From the NCBI RefSeq assembly GCF_009754915.1, contig NZ_WPIK01000008.1, positions 164,420 to 228,419 on the forward strand: 64,000 nt of DNA, read 5' to 3'. Shown one piece after another: positions 29,001 through 37,023 of this stretch (positions are counted from its first letter, which is position 1; every line of letters begins with the position of its first letter). Position numbers and translations under genes: made by a program. The notes under the pieces were generated by a model. That model searched no databases. It had not been told where the DNA came from and saw only the letters and a list, made by a program, of their open reading frames with translations. This DNA comes from Mucilaginibacter arboris (lineage in GTDB: Bacteria > Bacteroidota > Bacteroidia > Sphingobacteriales > Sphingobacteriaceae).

Positions 29001-29237
29001 GCTTTTAACACCAGAAACATAAAGAAGTAAGTTAACATATTGCTTCCCAAAATAGGCTTCCATCTGATCTGGAGTATATCCTCCAAAAGGATGTGAAATA
29101 TAAATTACAGGAAGATTTAAATCCGGGAAAATATCAATCTTAATATTGCGGACAGCATTCAACCCGAAAAAGAAAACTGCTGCTACAATAACAAGTATGG
29201 TTATTGGTTTTCTGAGTGCACTTCTAATTAATCCCAT
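25989..29237 (-). CDS. RND-superfamily efflux pump (AcrB/MdtB-like)
   Basis: A 1082-residue inner-membrane pump with the 12-TM layout and two large periplasmic loops. It belongs to the multidrug/solute RND group rather than SecDF. Two oddities: the proton-relay region in TM4 reads GILVDESTVTIEN near residue 398, so the second of the usual paired aspartates is glutamate; and a histidine- and acid-rich insert lies at about 486-525 (MKGHEDHGGDKAHFDMKEEG) in the cytoplasmic loop between TM6 and TM7. Metal sensing or export is possible but unproven. Middle gene of the operon. Confidence 0.92.
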   Translation of the reverse strand: MGLIRSALRKPITILVIVAAVFFFGLNAVRNIKIDIFPDLNLPVIYISHPFGGYTPDQMEAYFGKQYVNLLLYVSGVKSIETKNITGLTLIKLTFYEGTNMAQAAAEVTAFSNRAQAIFPPGTQPPFIIRFDASTLPVGQLVLSSPKRTNNQLLDLANVYIRSAFTSIPGLISPAPFGGNTRTVVIKVDPELLRSHNLTPDQIVQALRDNNQTSPAGNVRIGDYNYLTPTNTTIKEIKDFADIPLYKGGVQSLFLRDVATVEDGADITSSYALVNGKRSVYLPITKSADASTWEVVQNLKKNIPRFQALLPDDVKLSYEFDQSVYVINAVKSLVTEGAIGAILTGLMVLLFLGDRRAALIVIFTIPISLISGVMFLSLFHQTINIMTLSGLSLAIGILVDESTVTIENIHQHLDMGKPKALAIWDACKEIAFPKLLILFCILAVFAPALTMKGIPGALFLPLALAIGFSMITSYLLAQTFVPIMANWMMKGHEDHGGDKAHFDMKEEGDTWDQKKHLLEKAHDNPTKFDRFRDRYLLLMNRLFNNRKLVVTIYVLAAIGIAGILLTTIGRDVLPKVNGGQFQVRLRAPDGTRLERTEMDVVRTLHVLEELVGKKNIAVTSAFVGQHPGQFSTSPIYLFMAGPQEAVLQVNLSEDYKVNLDELKERFRHKMREEMPDVKLSFEPIELTDKILSQGSPTPIEVRVASKNKKQNEEYAEKVVAKLKQIPYLRDVQLGQAIHYPAISIDIDRVRAAQLGVGVSDISRSLIASTSSSRYTEKNVWLDPKVGLGYSVQVEVPEYKMASINDISEIPVLSNSPRPVLGDVADIKPDTTYGEDDNIGALPLLSVTANINKKDLGTATDDVQKAVKSLGKLPKGLTVELKGLSETLLDTLSSLQSGLLVAIVVIFLMLAANFQSFKVSLVVLSTVPAVILGSLLLLIITGSTLNLQSYMGMIMSVGVSVSNAVLMVTNAEHLRMHNGNALESAKEAAALRLRPILMTSLAMVVGMIPMASGLGEGGDQASPLARAVIGGLIASTFAALLILPLAFAWVQGKTTTDSVSLDPEDKESKHYIPALYDNATIEE

Positions 29238-29284
29238 ATTGGTAGATATAGTTGCTGATGAAAATATCAGCCGAGATATTAATA

Positions 29285-30688
29285 TTAAAATTCATTGATA
29301 AACAAGCTAAAATCTCCGCTTGCAGCCGCTTTATAAAGAAGTGCCTGCCAGACATTATTATTAGCAATATCACGGTCAGTTTCTGCACGGTTTAGAGCGT
29401 ACAAAGCTTGGGTAACATCTACAATGGTTGCCAGTCCGTTTCTATATAAAACAGTTTTTTGCAGGTAAGCATCCGAAGCTGCCTTTAATCCTATTGGCGC
29501 CTGCTGATAGTTTTTAAGCGCATTTTGTATCCTGGTTTTAGAAAGAATAAGCTGGTCTGTTAGCTGTTGGCTGGTAACCAAATATTCGTTTCGTAAACCT
29601 TCCGAAGTAAATTGTTGTGCCTTTACCTGTTCGTGTACCCGTAACGGGCTGGTAAGGTTCCAGCTCACCCCAATCCCTAACAAATAATTAGAGCGGGTTG
29701 GGTTAACACCACTGAAATAGTCCTGCGTATATTGTACCTGGTTTAAGGTATAAGTGTTAAAGCCTGATCCTTTACTTTGAAAAATATTAAACAGCGAAAA
29801 CGTAGGATAATTAAAGGTTCGCAGATATTTTTCGCGTTCCGTGCTAATATTGACCCTGTTCTGAAAATACTGCAATACCGGATGGTTACTAAGGTTAGTG
29901 TTGATAGCCGTATCGAGCGACTTTGGTAATTTACTAACAAAAACACTATCCAGCACAAGGTCAGCAGGCGTAGCAACTAAATACTGCGATAACTGGTTGC
30001 CTTGCTGCTGCACAACATCCTGTGCATTAACCAGTGCAATTTGTGCGCTTGCAACTTCTGCATTGGCCAGGGAAGAATCAACACCAGGGTTTAAACCACT
30101 TTTGGCGCGCGCAACCACTACATTTCGCAAAGCTATTGCCCGTTGCAGATTATTTTGCTGCGAACGAGTTAATTGCTGCGAGGCAAGCAAATTTAAATAA
30201 GCACTGGAAACACGCACTTCCTGCTGAAACTGCTCCTGTACCACATCGCTTTGGTCTAACGTCAACTGGCTTTGTGCAACTTTTATTTTTTCTTTGGATT
30301 TACCGAAGGAGAAAAAATCCCAGTTTAAGTTAGCGAGATATAAACCGCCGAAAGCAGCATTCCAGTTTTGTCCGCTTAGTATTGGCCCGCTGGATGAAAC
30401 GCCAAAACCACCTAAACCATAAGAAGGGCCGTATTGAGAATTAACCGTACCAAAATCATTCTGGCCAGACACATTCAGGTTCGGCAGGTATTCCCGCTTG
30501 GTTTCCTTTAAATTAGCAGCAGATGCCTGTGCATAGTTAGCCTTGGCTTTAATAGTACCATAATTCTGAAGTGTTGTTTGTACTGCTTCTTTTAAGGTAA
30601 GAATTTTTTGCTGTGCAAAAACAGCATGGAAAGTGCTTAATAAAAACATCAAGCATAACCCCGGTCTAAAAACAGTTCTGTGGAACAT
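29285..30688 (-). CDS. TolC-family outer-membrane efflux channel
   Basis: A 467-residue outer-membrane factor with a signal peptide (MFLLSTFHAVFAQQ) and two internally repeated long-helix regions with the family's A/N/Q-rich coiled coils. First gene of the efflux operon, 48 nt before the pump. The leader upstream carries a strong -7 box (TATATTTG, minus) and two interleaved inverted repeats. No regulatory gene is adjacent. Confidence 0.9.
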   Translation of the reverse strand: MFHRTVFRPGLCLMFLLSTFHAVFAQQKILTLKEAVQTTLQNYGTIKAKANYAQASAANLKETKREYLPNLNVSGQNDFGTVNSQYGPSYGLGGFGVSSSGPILSGQNWNAAFGGLYLANLNWDFFSFGKSKEKIKVAQSQLTLDQSDVVQEQFQQEVRVSSAYLNLLASQQLTRSQQNNLQRAIALRNVVVARAKSGLNPGVDSSLANAEVASAQIALVNAQDVVQQQGNQLSQYLVATPADLVLDSVFVSKLPKSLDTAINTNLSNHPVLQYFQNRVNISTEREKYLRTFNYPTFSLFNIFQSKGSGFNTYTLNQVQYTQDYFSGVNPTRSNYLLGIGVSWNLTSPLRVHEQVKAQQFTSEGLRNEYLVTSQQLTDQLILSKTRIQNALKNYQQAPIGLKAASDAYLQKTVLYRNGLATIVDVTQALYALNRAETDRDIANNNVWQALLYKAAASGDFSLFINEF

Positions 30689-30714
30689 GTATAGTTATGA
30701 TGATAATAAATCAG

Positions 30715-30789
30715 GGTACAAAAAACGGTCAGAAAGTAGGTTAAGAAATTTGTACCGGCTGTATTACGCTTTCTGACGCTGCAAATATA
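30715..30789 (-). promoter_or_regulatory. Efflux-operon promoter and leader with interleaved inverted repeats
   Basis: A minus-strand TATATTTG box (30782-30789) puts transcription start near 30775. In the leader, GGTACAAA (30715-30722) pairs with TTTGTACC (30749-30756) and GTCAGAAAG (30728-30736) with CTTTCTGAC (30769-30777). The arms alternate, so both stems together would form a pseudoknot, or they are overlapping operators. All four arms are perfect. Confidence 0.55.
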
Positions 30790-30885
30790 GCCCTTGCTGT
30801 AGAAAGCACTTTGTAACAACTTTAATATTTAAATGCATAACCCGTATAAATGTAACTTTTAAAAACCTGTAGTTATAAAATTTTT

Positions 30886-31056
30886 AGAGCATGTTTAAAA
30901 TTTGTTCAGTTTATTTTTAGATGCTTCTTTTATCTGTTAAAAATTACTAAACCTTTATCAGTTTTTTGGCTTAAGCTAATACAAAAACAAAATCTACAAT
31001 CTACTGGCATAAAAGAAGCATTATAAATGTTTTTGATAGAAATTTAAACACGCTCT
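30886..31056. mobile_element. 171-bp MITE-like palindromic element
   Basis: Terminal inverted repeats AGAGCATGTTTAAA (30886-30899) and TTTAAACACGCTCT (31043-31056) match at 13 of 14 positions. Inside, a repeat copy ATGCTTCTTTTATC (30921-30934) and its inverse TAAAAGAAGCAT (31010-31021) lie 35 bp from each end, so the whole element is symmetrical. No coding capacity. Target duplication unclear (TTA/TAA possible). Confidence 0.6.
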
Positions 31057-31146
31057 TAATGCTTTAAATTTTTTTCCACAAAACAAAAGCTTAACAATTT
31101 GTTAACATGCTTACGCTACCTTTAAATCAATTCTAACTTAGATAGT

Positions 31147-31794
31147 ATGTTCAGTGCACTTGTAAAGTTTTTTACCCCAAAAGGAAAAATGCTATTTTTC
31201 CCTTTGTTTGATCATGCTGCACAAAACGTGGTAGCTATGGCAGAATTACTTAAAAAGGCGTTAAACGATACAACTTCAATCAATACAAAAGATCTGTACC
31301 ATCGGATAGACCGGTTGGAAAACATTGGCGACGATATTACACACCATATTAATATAGAGCTAAGCAAAAATTTTATTACGCCTTTTAACCGGGAAGATAT
31401 TCATGCACTTATCTCATCTATTGATGATGTGGCTGATTACATCCACGAATCTGCCAACAGAATGTTTTTATACGATTTGCAGGAGTTTACAAAACCAATG
31501 CAAGTGCTCGCCGATCTGATATTACAGGGCGGCTTAGAAATGCAAATCCTGATCAATGAGTTAAAGGATATAAAAAACACAGAAAAAATTGCCCAATACT
31601 GCGATTTAATTTATGCAACAGAAACCAAAGCAGACCATGTTTACAACAAAGCCGTTGCAGATCTTTTTGAAAAAGAAAAAGACCCGATAAAAATGATCAA
31701 ATACCAGGAAATTTTATTAGGGCTTGAAACAGCAACCGACATGTGTAAAGATGTGGTAAAGGTTGTAGAATCGATCATGATTAAAAACGGTTAA
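31147..31794 (+). CDS. DUF47 / PhoU-like phosphate transport regulator
   Basis: A 215-residue all-helical protein of the DUF47 family, related to PhoU, with the metal-binding E/D-x3-D type helices (DRLENIGDDITHHI, SSIDDVADYIHESANRM, YATETKADHVYN). Family members usually sit directly upstream of a PiT phosphate transporter and modulate it. Here no transporter follows; DUF2851 is next after a repeat copy. A possible promoter is TTTG (31098-31101) and TACCTTTA (31117-31124). Confidence 0.88.
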   Translation: MFSALVKFFTPKGKMLFFPLFDHAAQNVVAMAELLKKALNDTTSINTKDLYHRIDRLENIGDDITHHINIELSKNFITPFNREDIHALISSIDDVADYIHESANRMFLYDLQEFTKPMQVLADLILQGGLEMQILINELKDIKNTEKIAQYCDLIYATETKADHVYNKAVADLFEKEKDPIKMIKYQEILLGLETATDMCKDVVKVVESIMIKNG

Positions 31795-31808
31795 TGATTT
31801 TTGACCGA

Positions 31809-31820
31809 TAAAAGAAGCAT
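31809..31820 (+). repeat. Dispersed repeat after the DUF47 gene
   Basis: Exact core in the context CCGATAAAAGAAGCATTA, 15 nt after the stop codon. Confidence 0.8.
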
Positions 31821-31874
31821 TATTAACTTTTAATAAAATAATTATCTTTAAAGCAATATTAAAAAAGGCTTTAA

Positions 31875-33161
31875 ATGATTTTTGCGGAAGACCTGTTACA
31901 CTACATCTGGAAGTTTCGCTTGTACAACAACAGCGATTTGTGTACTGCAGATGGTTTTTCGCTTAAAGTTCTCTCTCCCGGAATTCATCATCATCATGCC
32001 GGACCGGATTTTCAGAATGCCAAAATACAAATAGGCGAAACGCTTTGGGTAGGAAATGTAGAAATCCATATCCGTTCTTCAGATTGGATCAGGCATGAAC
32101 ATCACCAAGACAATTCTTACAACAATGTAATTTTGCACGTGGTTTATAAAAACGATTTCGAGGTTATAAACAATTATGGCCTTGCCATACCGGTTTTAGT
32201 TTTGGAGGAACGAATAGCTGACGGGCTTTTACAACGCTATCAAAACCTGATGTTTGCTGGCCACGCTTCTTTTCCATGCGAAAAAATAATAAACCGGGTA
32301 GATGTATTAACCAAACAAACCTGGTTAGACCGAATGCTGATCCAACGGCTGGAAGAAAAATCGGCACAGGTTTTAAAAACGGTTGCATTATTAAGAGGAA
32401 ACTGGGAAGAAGCTTTTTACCAATTGCTTGCTGCAAATTTTGGTTTTAAAGTGAATGCCTTACCTTTCGAACTGCTGGCAAAATCGCTGCCCTTGCCAAT
32501 CCTCGCCAAACACACTTTTAATTTAATGCAAACAGAAGCTTTGCTTTTTGGCCAGGCAGGTTTTCTGGAGGAGGATTTGGATGATTTATACTTTTTAACC
32601 TTGCAAAAAGAGTATCGGTTTTTAAAACAGAAGTATAATTTACAGCCTATAGAAAAGCATTTATGGAAATTCTTACGTTTGCGCCCGCTTAATTTTCCCA
32701 CTATCCGTATTGCGCAGTTTGCTGCTTTAATGCACCGTAGCAACCGCTTTTTAGCAGAAATCATCAAAGCAGGTGAGGTAGAAAAAATCAATGCTTCTTT
32801 TACCGGCATAAATCCTTCGGCTTATTGGCTCGATCATTATCTGTTTGGTAAAACGGCTAAACCAATCGTTAAAAAACTGGGACAGACATCGGTAGAAAAT
32901 ATCCTGATTAATACTGTAACTATTTTTCTTTTTGCTTACGGAAAAGAAAACAAAGCCGATATTTATATCAGCAAAGCCATTAAAATTTTGGAAAATTTGC
33001 CTTGCGAAAACAATTTTATAATCAGTAGTTTTATATCGGCAGGAATAAAAGTCGGTTCTGCAGGTAGTTCTCAGGCTGTTATCGAATTGAAAAACAATTA
33101 TTGCGACCAAAAACGGTGTCTGGAATGTGGAATCGGCAATAAACTTTTAAAATTTAGCTGA
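31875..33161 (+). CDS. DUF2851 family protein
   Basis: A 428-residue cytoplasmic protein of the Bacteroidota-specific DUF2851 family; no biochemical role is established that I know of. The N-terminal HHHHAGPDFQNAKIQIGETLWVGNVEIHI block is diagnostic. Three cysteines cluster at the end (NYCDQKRCLECGIG), suggesting a metal site. It is followed 1 nt later by a PspC gene. A repeat copy (32791-32804) reads NASFTG in frame near residue 307. Confidence 0.88.
   Translation: MIFAEDLLHYIWKFRLYNNSDLCTADGFSLKVLSPGIHHHHAGPDFQNAKIQIGETLWVGNVEIHIRSSDWIRHEHHQDNSYNNVILHVVYKNDFEVINNYGLAIPVLVLEERIADGLLQRYQNLMFAGHASFPCEKIINRVDVLTKQTWLDRMLIQRLEEKSAQVLKTVALLRGNWEEAFYQLLAANFGFKVNALPFELLAKSLPLPILAKHTFNLMQTEALLFGQAGFLEEDLDDLYFLTLQKEYRFLKQKYNLQPIEKHLWKFLRLRPLNFPTIRIAQFAALMHRSNRFLAEIIKAGEVEKINASFTGINPSAYWLDHYLFGKTAKPIVKKLGQTSVENILINTVTIFLFAYGKENKADIYISKAIKILENLPCENNFIISSFISAGIKVGSAGSSQAVIELKNNYCDQKRCLECGIGNKLLKFS
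32791..32804 (-). repeat. Dispersed repeat within the DUF2851 gene
   Basis: ATGCTTCTTTTACCGGC inside the coding sequence, reading NASFTGI. The CCGGC extension is the same as in intergenic copies (compare 23468 and 60678, read in reverse). Confidence 0.65.
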
Positions 33162-33162
33162 T

Positions 33163-33384
33163 ATGCTGCAACGTATTTTAACCTTTTTTGAAAGATATTC
33201 TTTCGGTGTATGCACATATCTGGGCGGGCGTTTTCACATTTCTATAGCTAAAATCAGGCTTTTTTTTATTTATTCTTCTTTTTTAGCGGTTGGTTTTCCG
33301 CTTATCTTTTATTTTTTTGCAGGCATCGTCCTGGATTTCAGGAATTACATCAAAAGGGCAGGAACAAGTGTAACCGATCTTTAA
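33163..33384 (+). CDS. PspC-domain small membrane protein
   Basis: A 73-residue protein whose pattern GVCTYLGGRFHISIAKIRLFFIYSSFLAVGFPLIFYFFAGIVL fits the PspC domain with one or two TM helices. PspC proteins act in envelope-stress signalling; here it may simply be a membrane accessory. It starts 1 nt after the DUF2851 stop and is surely cotranscribed. A dispersed repeat (33410-33421) follows 26 nt after the stop. Confidence 0.8.
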   Translation: MLQRILTFFERYSFGVCTYLGGRFHISIAKIRLFFIYSSFLAVGFPLIFYFFAGIVLDFRNYIKRAGTSVTDL

Positions 33385-33409
33385 TCATATCTTAATTAAA
33401 TTTCTTTCG

Positions 33410-33421
33410 TAAAAGAAGCAT
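33410..33421 (+). repeat. Dispersed repeat after the PspC gene
   Basis: Exact TAAAAGAAGCAT followed by TTTTTAAAA in the PspC-ftsK intergenic region. No inverted partner nearby. Confidence 0.75.
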
Positions 33422-33525
33422 TTTTAAAACTCTTGCACAACAAATAATTGTACCTTTTTGTACTTATTTTTGATTATTGCAGTTTAATTAGAACTAAAAA
33501 TAAGTGCTTCTGCGTCCAAATATTT

Positions 33526-33533
33526 TAACTTTG
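33526..33533 (+). promoter_or_regulatory. Candidate -7 box for ftsK
   Basis: TAACTTTG matches TAnnTTTG, 27 nt before the ftsK ATG. No clear -33 TTG at the usual distance. Confidence 0.4.
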
Positions 33534-33560
33534 TTGTACAAATTAATCTGTTTATTGTAA

Positions 33561-36206
33561 ATGCCTCCTAAAGGAAATCAGTTTAAGTCTAATAGTATCA
33601 AGGAAGAAAATAAGTCCGGCGCACCTTTTATGTTCCCGAAAACTAAAAAAGCCGAGCCTAAGCTTCCTTCGTTTGATTTGCAGGACGGCAGGCTGATCAA
33701 AATTACCGGTTTATTTTTCCTGATCATTTGTCTGTACTTTTTAATTGCCTTTACCTCTTACTTGTTTACCTGGCAGGACGACCAGAGTTACGTACTCGAA
33801 TCGAATGGTGGCTGGAGCAATTTCTGGAAAACACCACAGGAACTGGCCGATAGCGGCGTAACCAATCCGGTTGTGCAAAACTGGCTGGGCAAACTGGGCG
33901 CTTTACTTTCGCACCAGTTTATATACGAATGGTTTGGCGTAGCCTCATTTATATTTGTAGCTGTTTTTTTGGTGATTGGTTATCGCTTGTTGTTCAAGGT
34001 TAAACTTTTTTCCATCAGCAAAACTTTAGGCTATGCTTTTTTTAGCATCCTTTTTTTATCGGTTGCCATTGGTTTTTTTCATGGGTGGATGACAGATTCG
34101 CCGCATTACCTGGAAGGGGAGTTTGGTTTTTGGACAAACCGTTTGCTTGATGTACAAATTGGTGCCGCCGGAACTGCCGGACTCTTAATTTTTGCTGCGC
34201 TTACCTTTTTAATTATTGTTTATAACATCGATTTTAAACTTCCGGAAAGAAAACCCAAAGCAGTAGCGGCAGAAACAGATGCAGTTTCACCAGATGACGG
34301 ATCGGCTTCCGAACCCAAATTTGCCCAGAACTATCCGGTAAATATGGTTTTATCTCCCGAAGAAGGACCGGCACCAACAGTTCCACCGGTAACAAAGCTT
34401 ACACAAAATTACCCGATAAAAACAGCATCCCCGGAAAATGAAGATGTTGATGGAACTGATCAATACGAATTTAATATCCCGAAAAAAAGGCCGGCAGAAA
34501 CAGCGAACGCACCAAAAGTAGTTCCGCTTGCGGAAGTTTTTAAACCTGTTGTATTAACGCCAGAACCGGTTTTGGAAATTGAAGATGAGGTACAGGAAGA
34601 AGAATTTAAGCCTGAACCTGTTTTTACGGTTGCCAAAACAGAATTTGAAACTACCTCAAATAAATTGGTTGAAGAGTTTGGCCTATATGATCCTGAACTG
34701 GATTTGTCATCTTACAAAAAACCAACCTTAGAATTGCTGGAAAATTATGGCCCCAACAAAATTCAGATTAACAATGAAGAGCTGGAAGCCAATAAAGATA
34801 AAATTGTTGAAACGCTGAACCATTACAACATCGAAATTGATAAAATTAAAGCAACAGTAGGACCAACGGTAACTTTGTATGAAATTATACCGGCGCCAGG
34901 CGTGCGTATCTCCAAAATTAAAAACCTGGAAGATGATATTGCTTTAAGCCTGGCTGCTTTAGGTATCCGTATTATTGCGCCGATGCCGGGAAAAGGAACA
35001 ATTGGTATTGAAGTGCCAAACCAACATCCGGAAATGGTTTCTATGCGGTCTATCATGGCAACCGAAAAATTCCAGAATATTATTCAAAATAATACGATGG
35101 ATTTGCCAATTGCTTTGGGGAAAACCATTTCTAACGAAGTTTATATTGCTGATCTGGCCAAAATGCCACACTTGCTCGTCGCTGGTGCAACTGGCCAGGG
35201 TAAATCTGTTGGTATTAACGCAATTTTGGTTTCGCTTTTATACAGCAAGCATCCTTCGCAATTAAAATTTGTTTTGGTTGATCCGAAGAAAGTAGAGTTA
35301 ACCTTGTTCCGTAAAATAGAACGGCATTTTCTGGCAAAACTACCTGATGAAGCTGATGCCATAATTACTGATACAAAAAAGGTAATCAATACTTTAAATT
35401 CACTTTGTATTGAAATGGACCAGCGTTACGATCTGTTAAAAGATGCGCAGGTGCGCAACCTGAAAGAATACAACCTGAAATTTGTTAACCGGAAATTAGT
35501 ACCGACAGACGGTCACCGTTTTCTGCCGTTTATCGTTTTGATTGTAGATGAATTTGCAGATTTAATGATGACGGCAGGCAAAGAAGTGGAAACACCAATT
35601 GCACGTTTGGCGCAGTTGGCACGTGCGGTTGGTATCCATTTGGTTATTGCCACACAGCGCCCTTCCGTAAATATTATTACCGGTACAATTAAAGCCAACT
35701 TTCCGGCACGCCTGGCTTTCAGGGTTTTATCTAAAATAGATTCGCGGACAATCCTTGATGCAGGTGGTGCAGATCAGTTAATTGGCCGTGGCGATATGTT
35801 ATTATCTACCGGAAACGACCTTATCCGTTTACAATGTCCGTTTGTAGATACGCCGGAAGTAGAAAAAGTTTCTGATTTTATTGGGAACCAGCGCGGTTAT
35901 CCGTCCGCATTTTTACTGCCCGAATTTGTTGGGGAAGGCGGAGAAAGCAGTCAGAAAGAATTTGATCCGGGCGACCGCGACCCATTATTTGAAGAAGCAG
36001 CTAAACTAATAGTAATGCACCAGCAAGGTTCTACTTCATTAATTCAGCGTAAATTAAAATTGGGTTATAACAGGGCCGGTAGAATTATTGACCAATTGGA
36101 AGCAGCAGGCGTAGTTGGTCCGTTTGAAGGAAGCAAAGCCCGGGAGGTTTTATTGCCGGATGATTACGCACTCGAACAATTTTTAAGTAGCATCAATTCA
36201 AAATAA
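33561..36206 (+). CDS. ftsK: DNA translocase FtsK
   Basis: An 881-residue septal DNA pump. Four N-terminal membrane helices (about 45-230) are followed by a Pro/Glu-rich linker and the RecA-like motor with Walker A GATGQGKS at about residue 541 and Walker B IVLIVDEFADLMM near 661. The C-terminal winged-helix gamma domain (QGSTSLIQRKLKLGYNRAGRIIDQLEAAGVVGP) normally reads KOPS sequences and contacts XerD, which is also in this window at 53.4-54.3 kb. Followed 5 nt later by a LolA-like gene. Confidence 0.95.
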   Translation: MPPKGNQFKSNSIKEENKSGAPFMFPKTKKAEPKLPSFDLQDGRLIKITGLFFLIICLYFLIAFTSYLFTWQDDQSYVLESNGGWSNFWKTPQELADSGVTNPVVQNWLGKLGALLSHQFIYEWFGVASFIFVAVFLVIGYRLLFKVKLFSISKTLGYAFFSILFLSVAIGFFHGWMTDSPHYLEGEFGFWTNRLLDVQIGAAGTAGLLIFAALTFLIIVYNIDFKLPERKPKAVAAETDAVSPDDGSASEPKFAQNYPVNMVLSPEEGPAPTVPPVTKLTQNYPIKTASPENEDVDGTDQYEFNIPKKRPAETANAPKVVPLAEVFKPVVLTPEPVLEIEDEVQEEEFKPEPVFTVAKTEFETTSNKLVEEFGLYDPELDLSSYKKPTLELLENYGPNKIQINNEELEANKDKIVETLNHYNIEIDKIKATVGPTVTLYEIIPAPGVRISKIKNLEDDIALSLAALGIRIIAPMPGKGTIGIEVPNQHPEMVSMRSIMATEKFQNIIQNNTMDLPIALGKTISNEVYIADLAKMPHLLVAGATGQGKSVGINAILVSLLYSKHPSQLKFVLVDPKKVELTLFRKIERHFLAKLPDEADAIITDTKKVINTLNSLCIEMDQRYDLLKDAQVRNLKEYNLKFVNRKLVPTDGHRFLPFIVLIVDEFADLMMTAGKEVETPIARLAQLARAVGIHLVIATQRPSVNIITGTIKANFPARLAFRVLSKIDSRTILDAGGADQLIGRGDMLLSTGNDLIRLQCPFVDTPEVEKVSDFIGNQRGYPSAFLLPEFVGEGGESSQKEFDPGDRDPLFEEAAKLIVMHQQGSTSLIQRKLKLGYNRAGRIIDQLEAAGVVGPFEGSKAREVLLPDDYALEQFLSSINSK

Positions 36207-36211
36207 AATTA

Positions 36212-36898
36212 ATGATCCTAAAAAAAGCATTTATTTGCGCGCTGGTTTTATGTGCAGGCGTATCAACTTTAAAGGCACAAACAGATCCGAAAGCAAAAGC
36301 AATTTTGGATGGAGTTAGTAAAAAGTATAGGTCTTTTTCTGCAATTAAATCAGATTTTACTTACGTTCTTGATAATCCTCAGGAAAACATTAAAAGTTAT
36401 AAACAAAGCGGGACCATTATCGCAAACCCAAAATCGAATAAGTTCAGGGTTACCATTTACGATGGCTCAGGCAGTCAGAAAACAATTAGCCAGGAAATCA
36501 TCAGTGATGGAAAAACGCAATGGACTTATTCCAGAAAAGATAACGAGGTACAAGTTAATGATGCCGATAACAATCCGCAATCATTAAACCCGGCCCAGAT
36601 TTTTACCATTTACGAAAAAGGTTATAAGTATTTATTTACCGGTGAAGTGAAACAACAAGGTATAATTTACCAACAAATCGATTTAACGCCAATGGACAGC
36701 AAAAAACCTTTTTTTAAAATAAAGCTTCAGGTAAATAAAGCTAAATCATTGATTTATAGCGCTGCTATTTTTGATAAAAATGGGAATAAATATACTTACA
36801 TCTTAAGTTCTGCTGCAACAGACTATAAGGGCCCTGATGCTATTTTTGGGTTTAATAAGAAAAATTATCCGGGCGTAGAAGTGGTGGATTTGCGTTGA
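36212..36898 (+). CDS. LolA-like periplasmic lipoprotein carrier
   Basis: A 228-residue exported protein (signal peptide ending STLKAQ) of the LolA/DUF4292-type fold, with an antiparallel sheet patterned as IKSDFTYVLDNPQENIKSYKQSGTI and FKIKLQVNKAKSLIYSAAIFDKNGNKY. It should shuttle lipoproteins across the periplasm. Downstream of ftsK by 5 nt, an arrangement I believe is shared by relatives. A repeat copy (36922-36935) follows the stop by 24 nt. Confidence 0.85.
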   Translation: MILKKAFICALVLCAGVSTLKAQTDPKAKAILDGVSKKYRSFSAIKSDFTYVLDNPQENIKSYKQSGTIIANPKSNKFRVTIYDGSGSQKTISQEIISDGKTQWTYSRKDNEVQVNDADNNPQSLNPAQIFTIYEKGYKYLFTGEVKQQGIIYQQIDLTPMDSKKPFFKIKLQVNKAKSLIYSAAIFDKNGNKYTYILSSAATDYKGPDAIFGFNKKNYPGVEVVDLR

Positions 36899-36921
36899 AA
36901 GGAACCATAAAATTACAACTG

Positions 36922-36942
36922 ATGCTTCTTTTATCACCTAAA
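36922..36942 (-). repeat. Dispersed repeat after the LolA-like gene
   Basis: ATGCTTCTTTTATCACCTAAA, the full-length short form identical to the copy at 18771. Confidence 0.85.
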
Positions 36943-37023
36943 TATTTGCTGATGCAGCTTAAATAATTTTTATTTGTTCCAGAGAGGTGTTTCTCAACTA
37001 TTCATCATTCATCTAAAATTATT

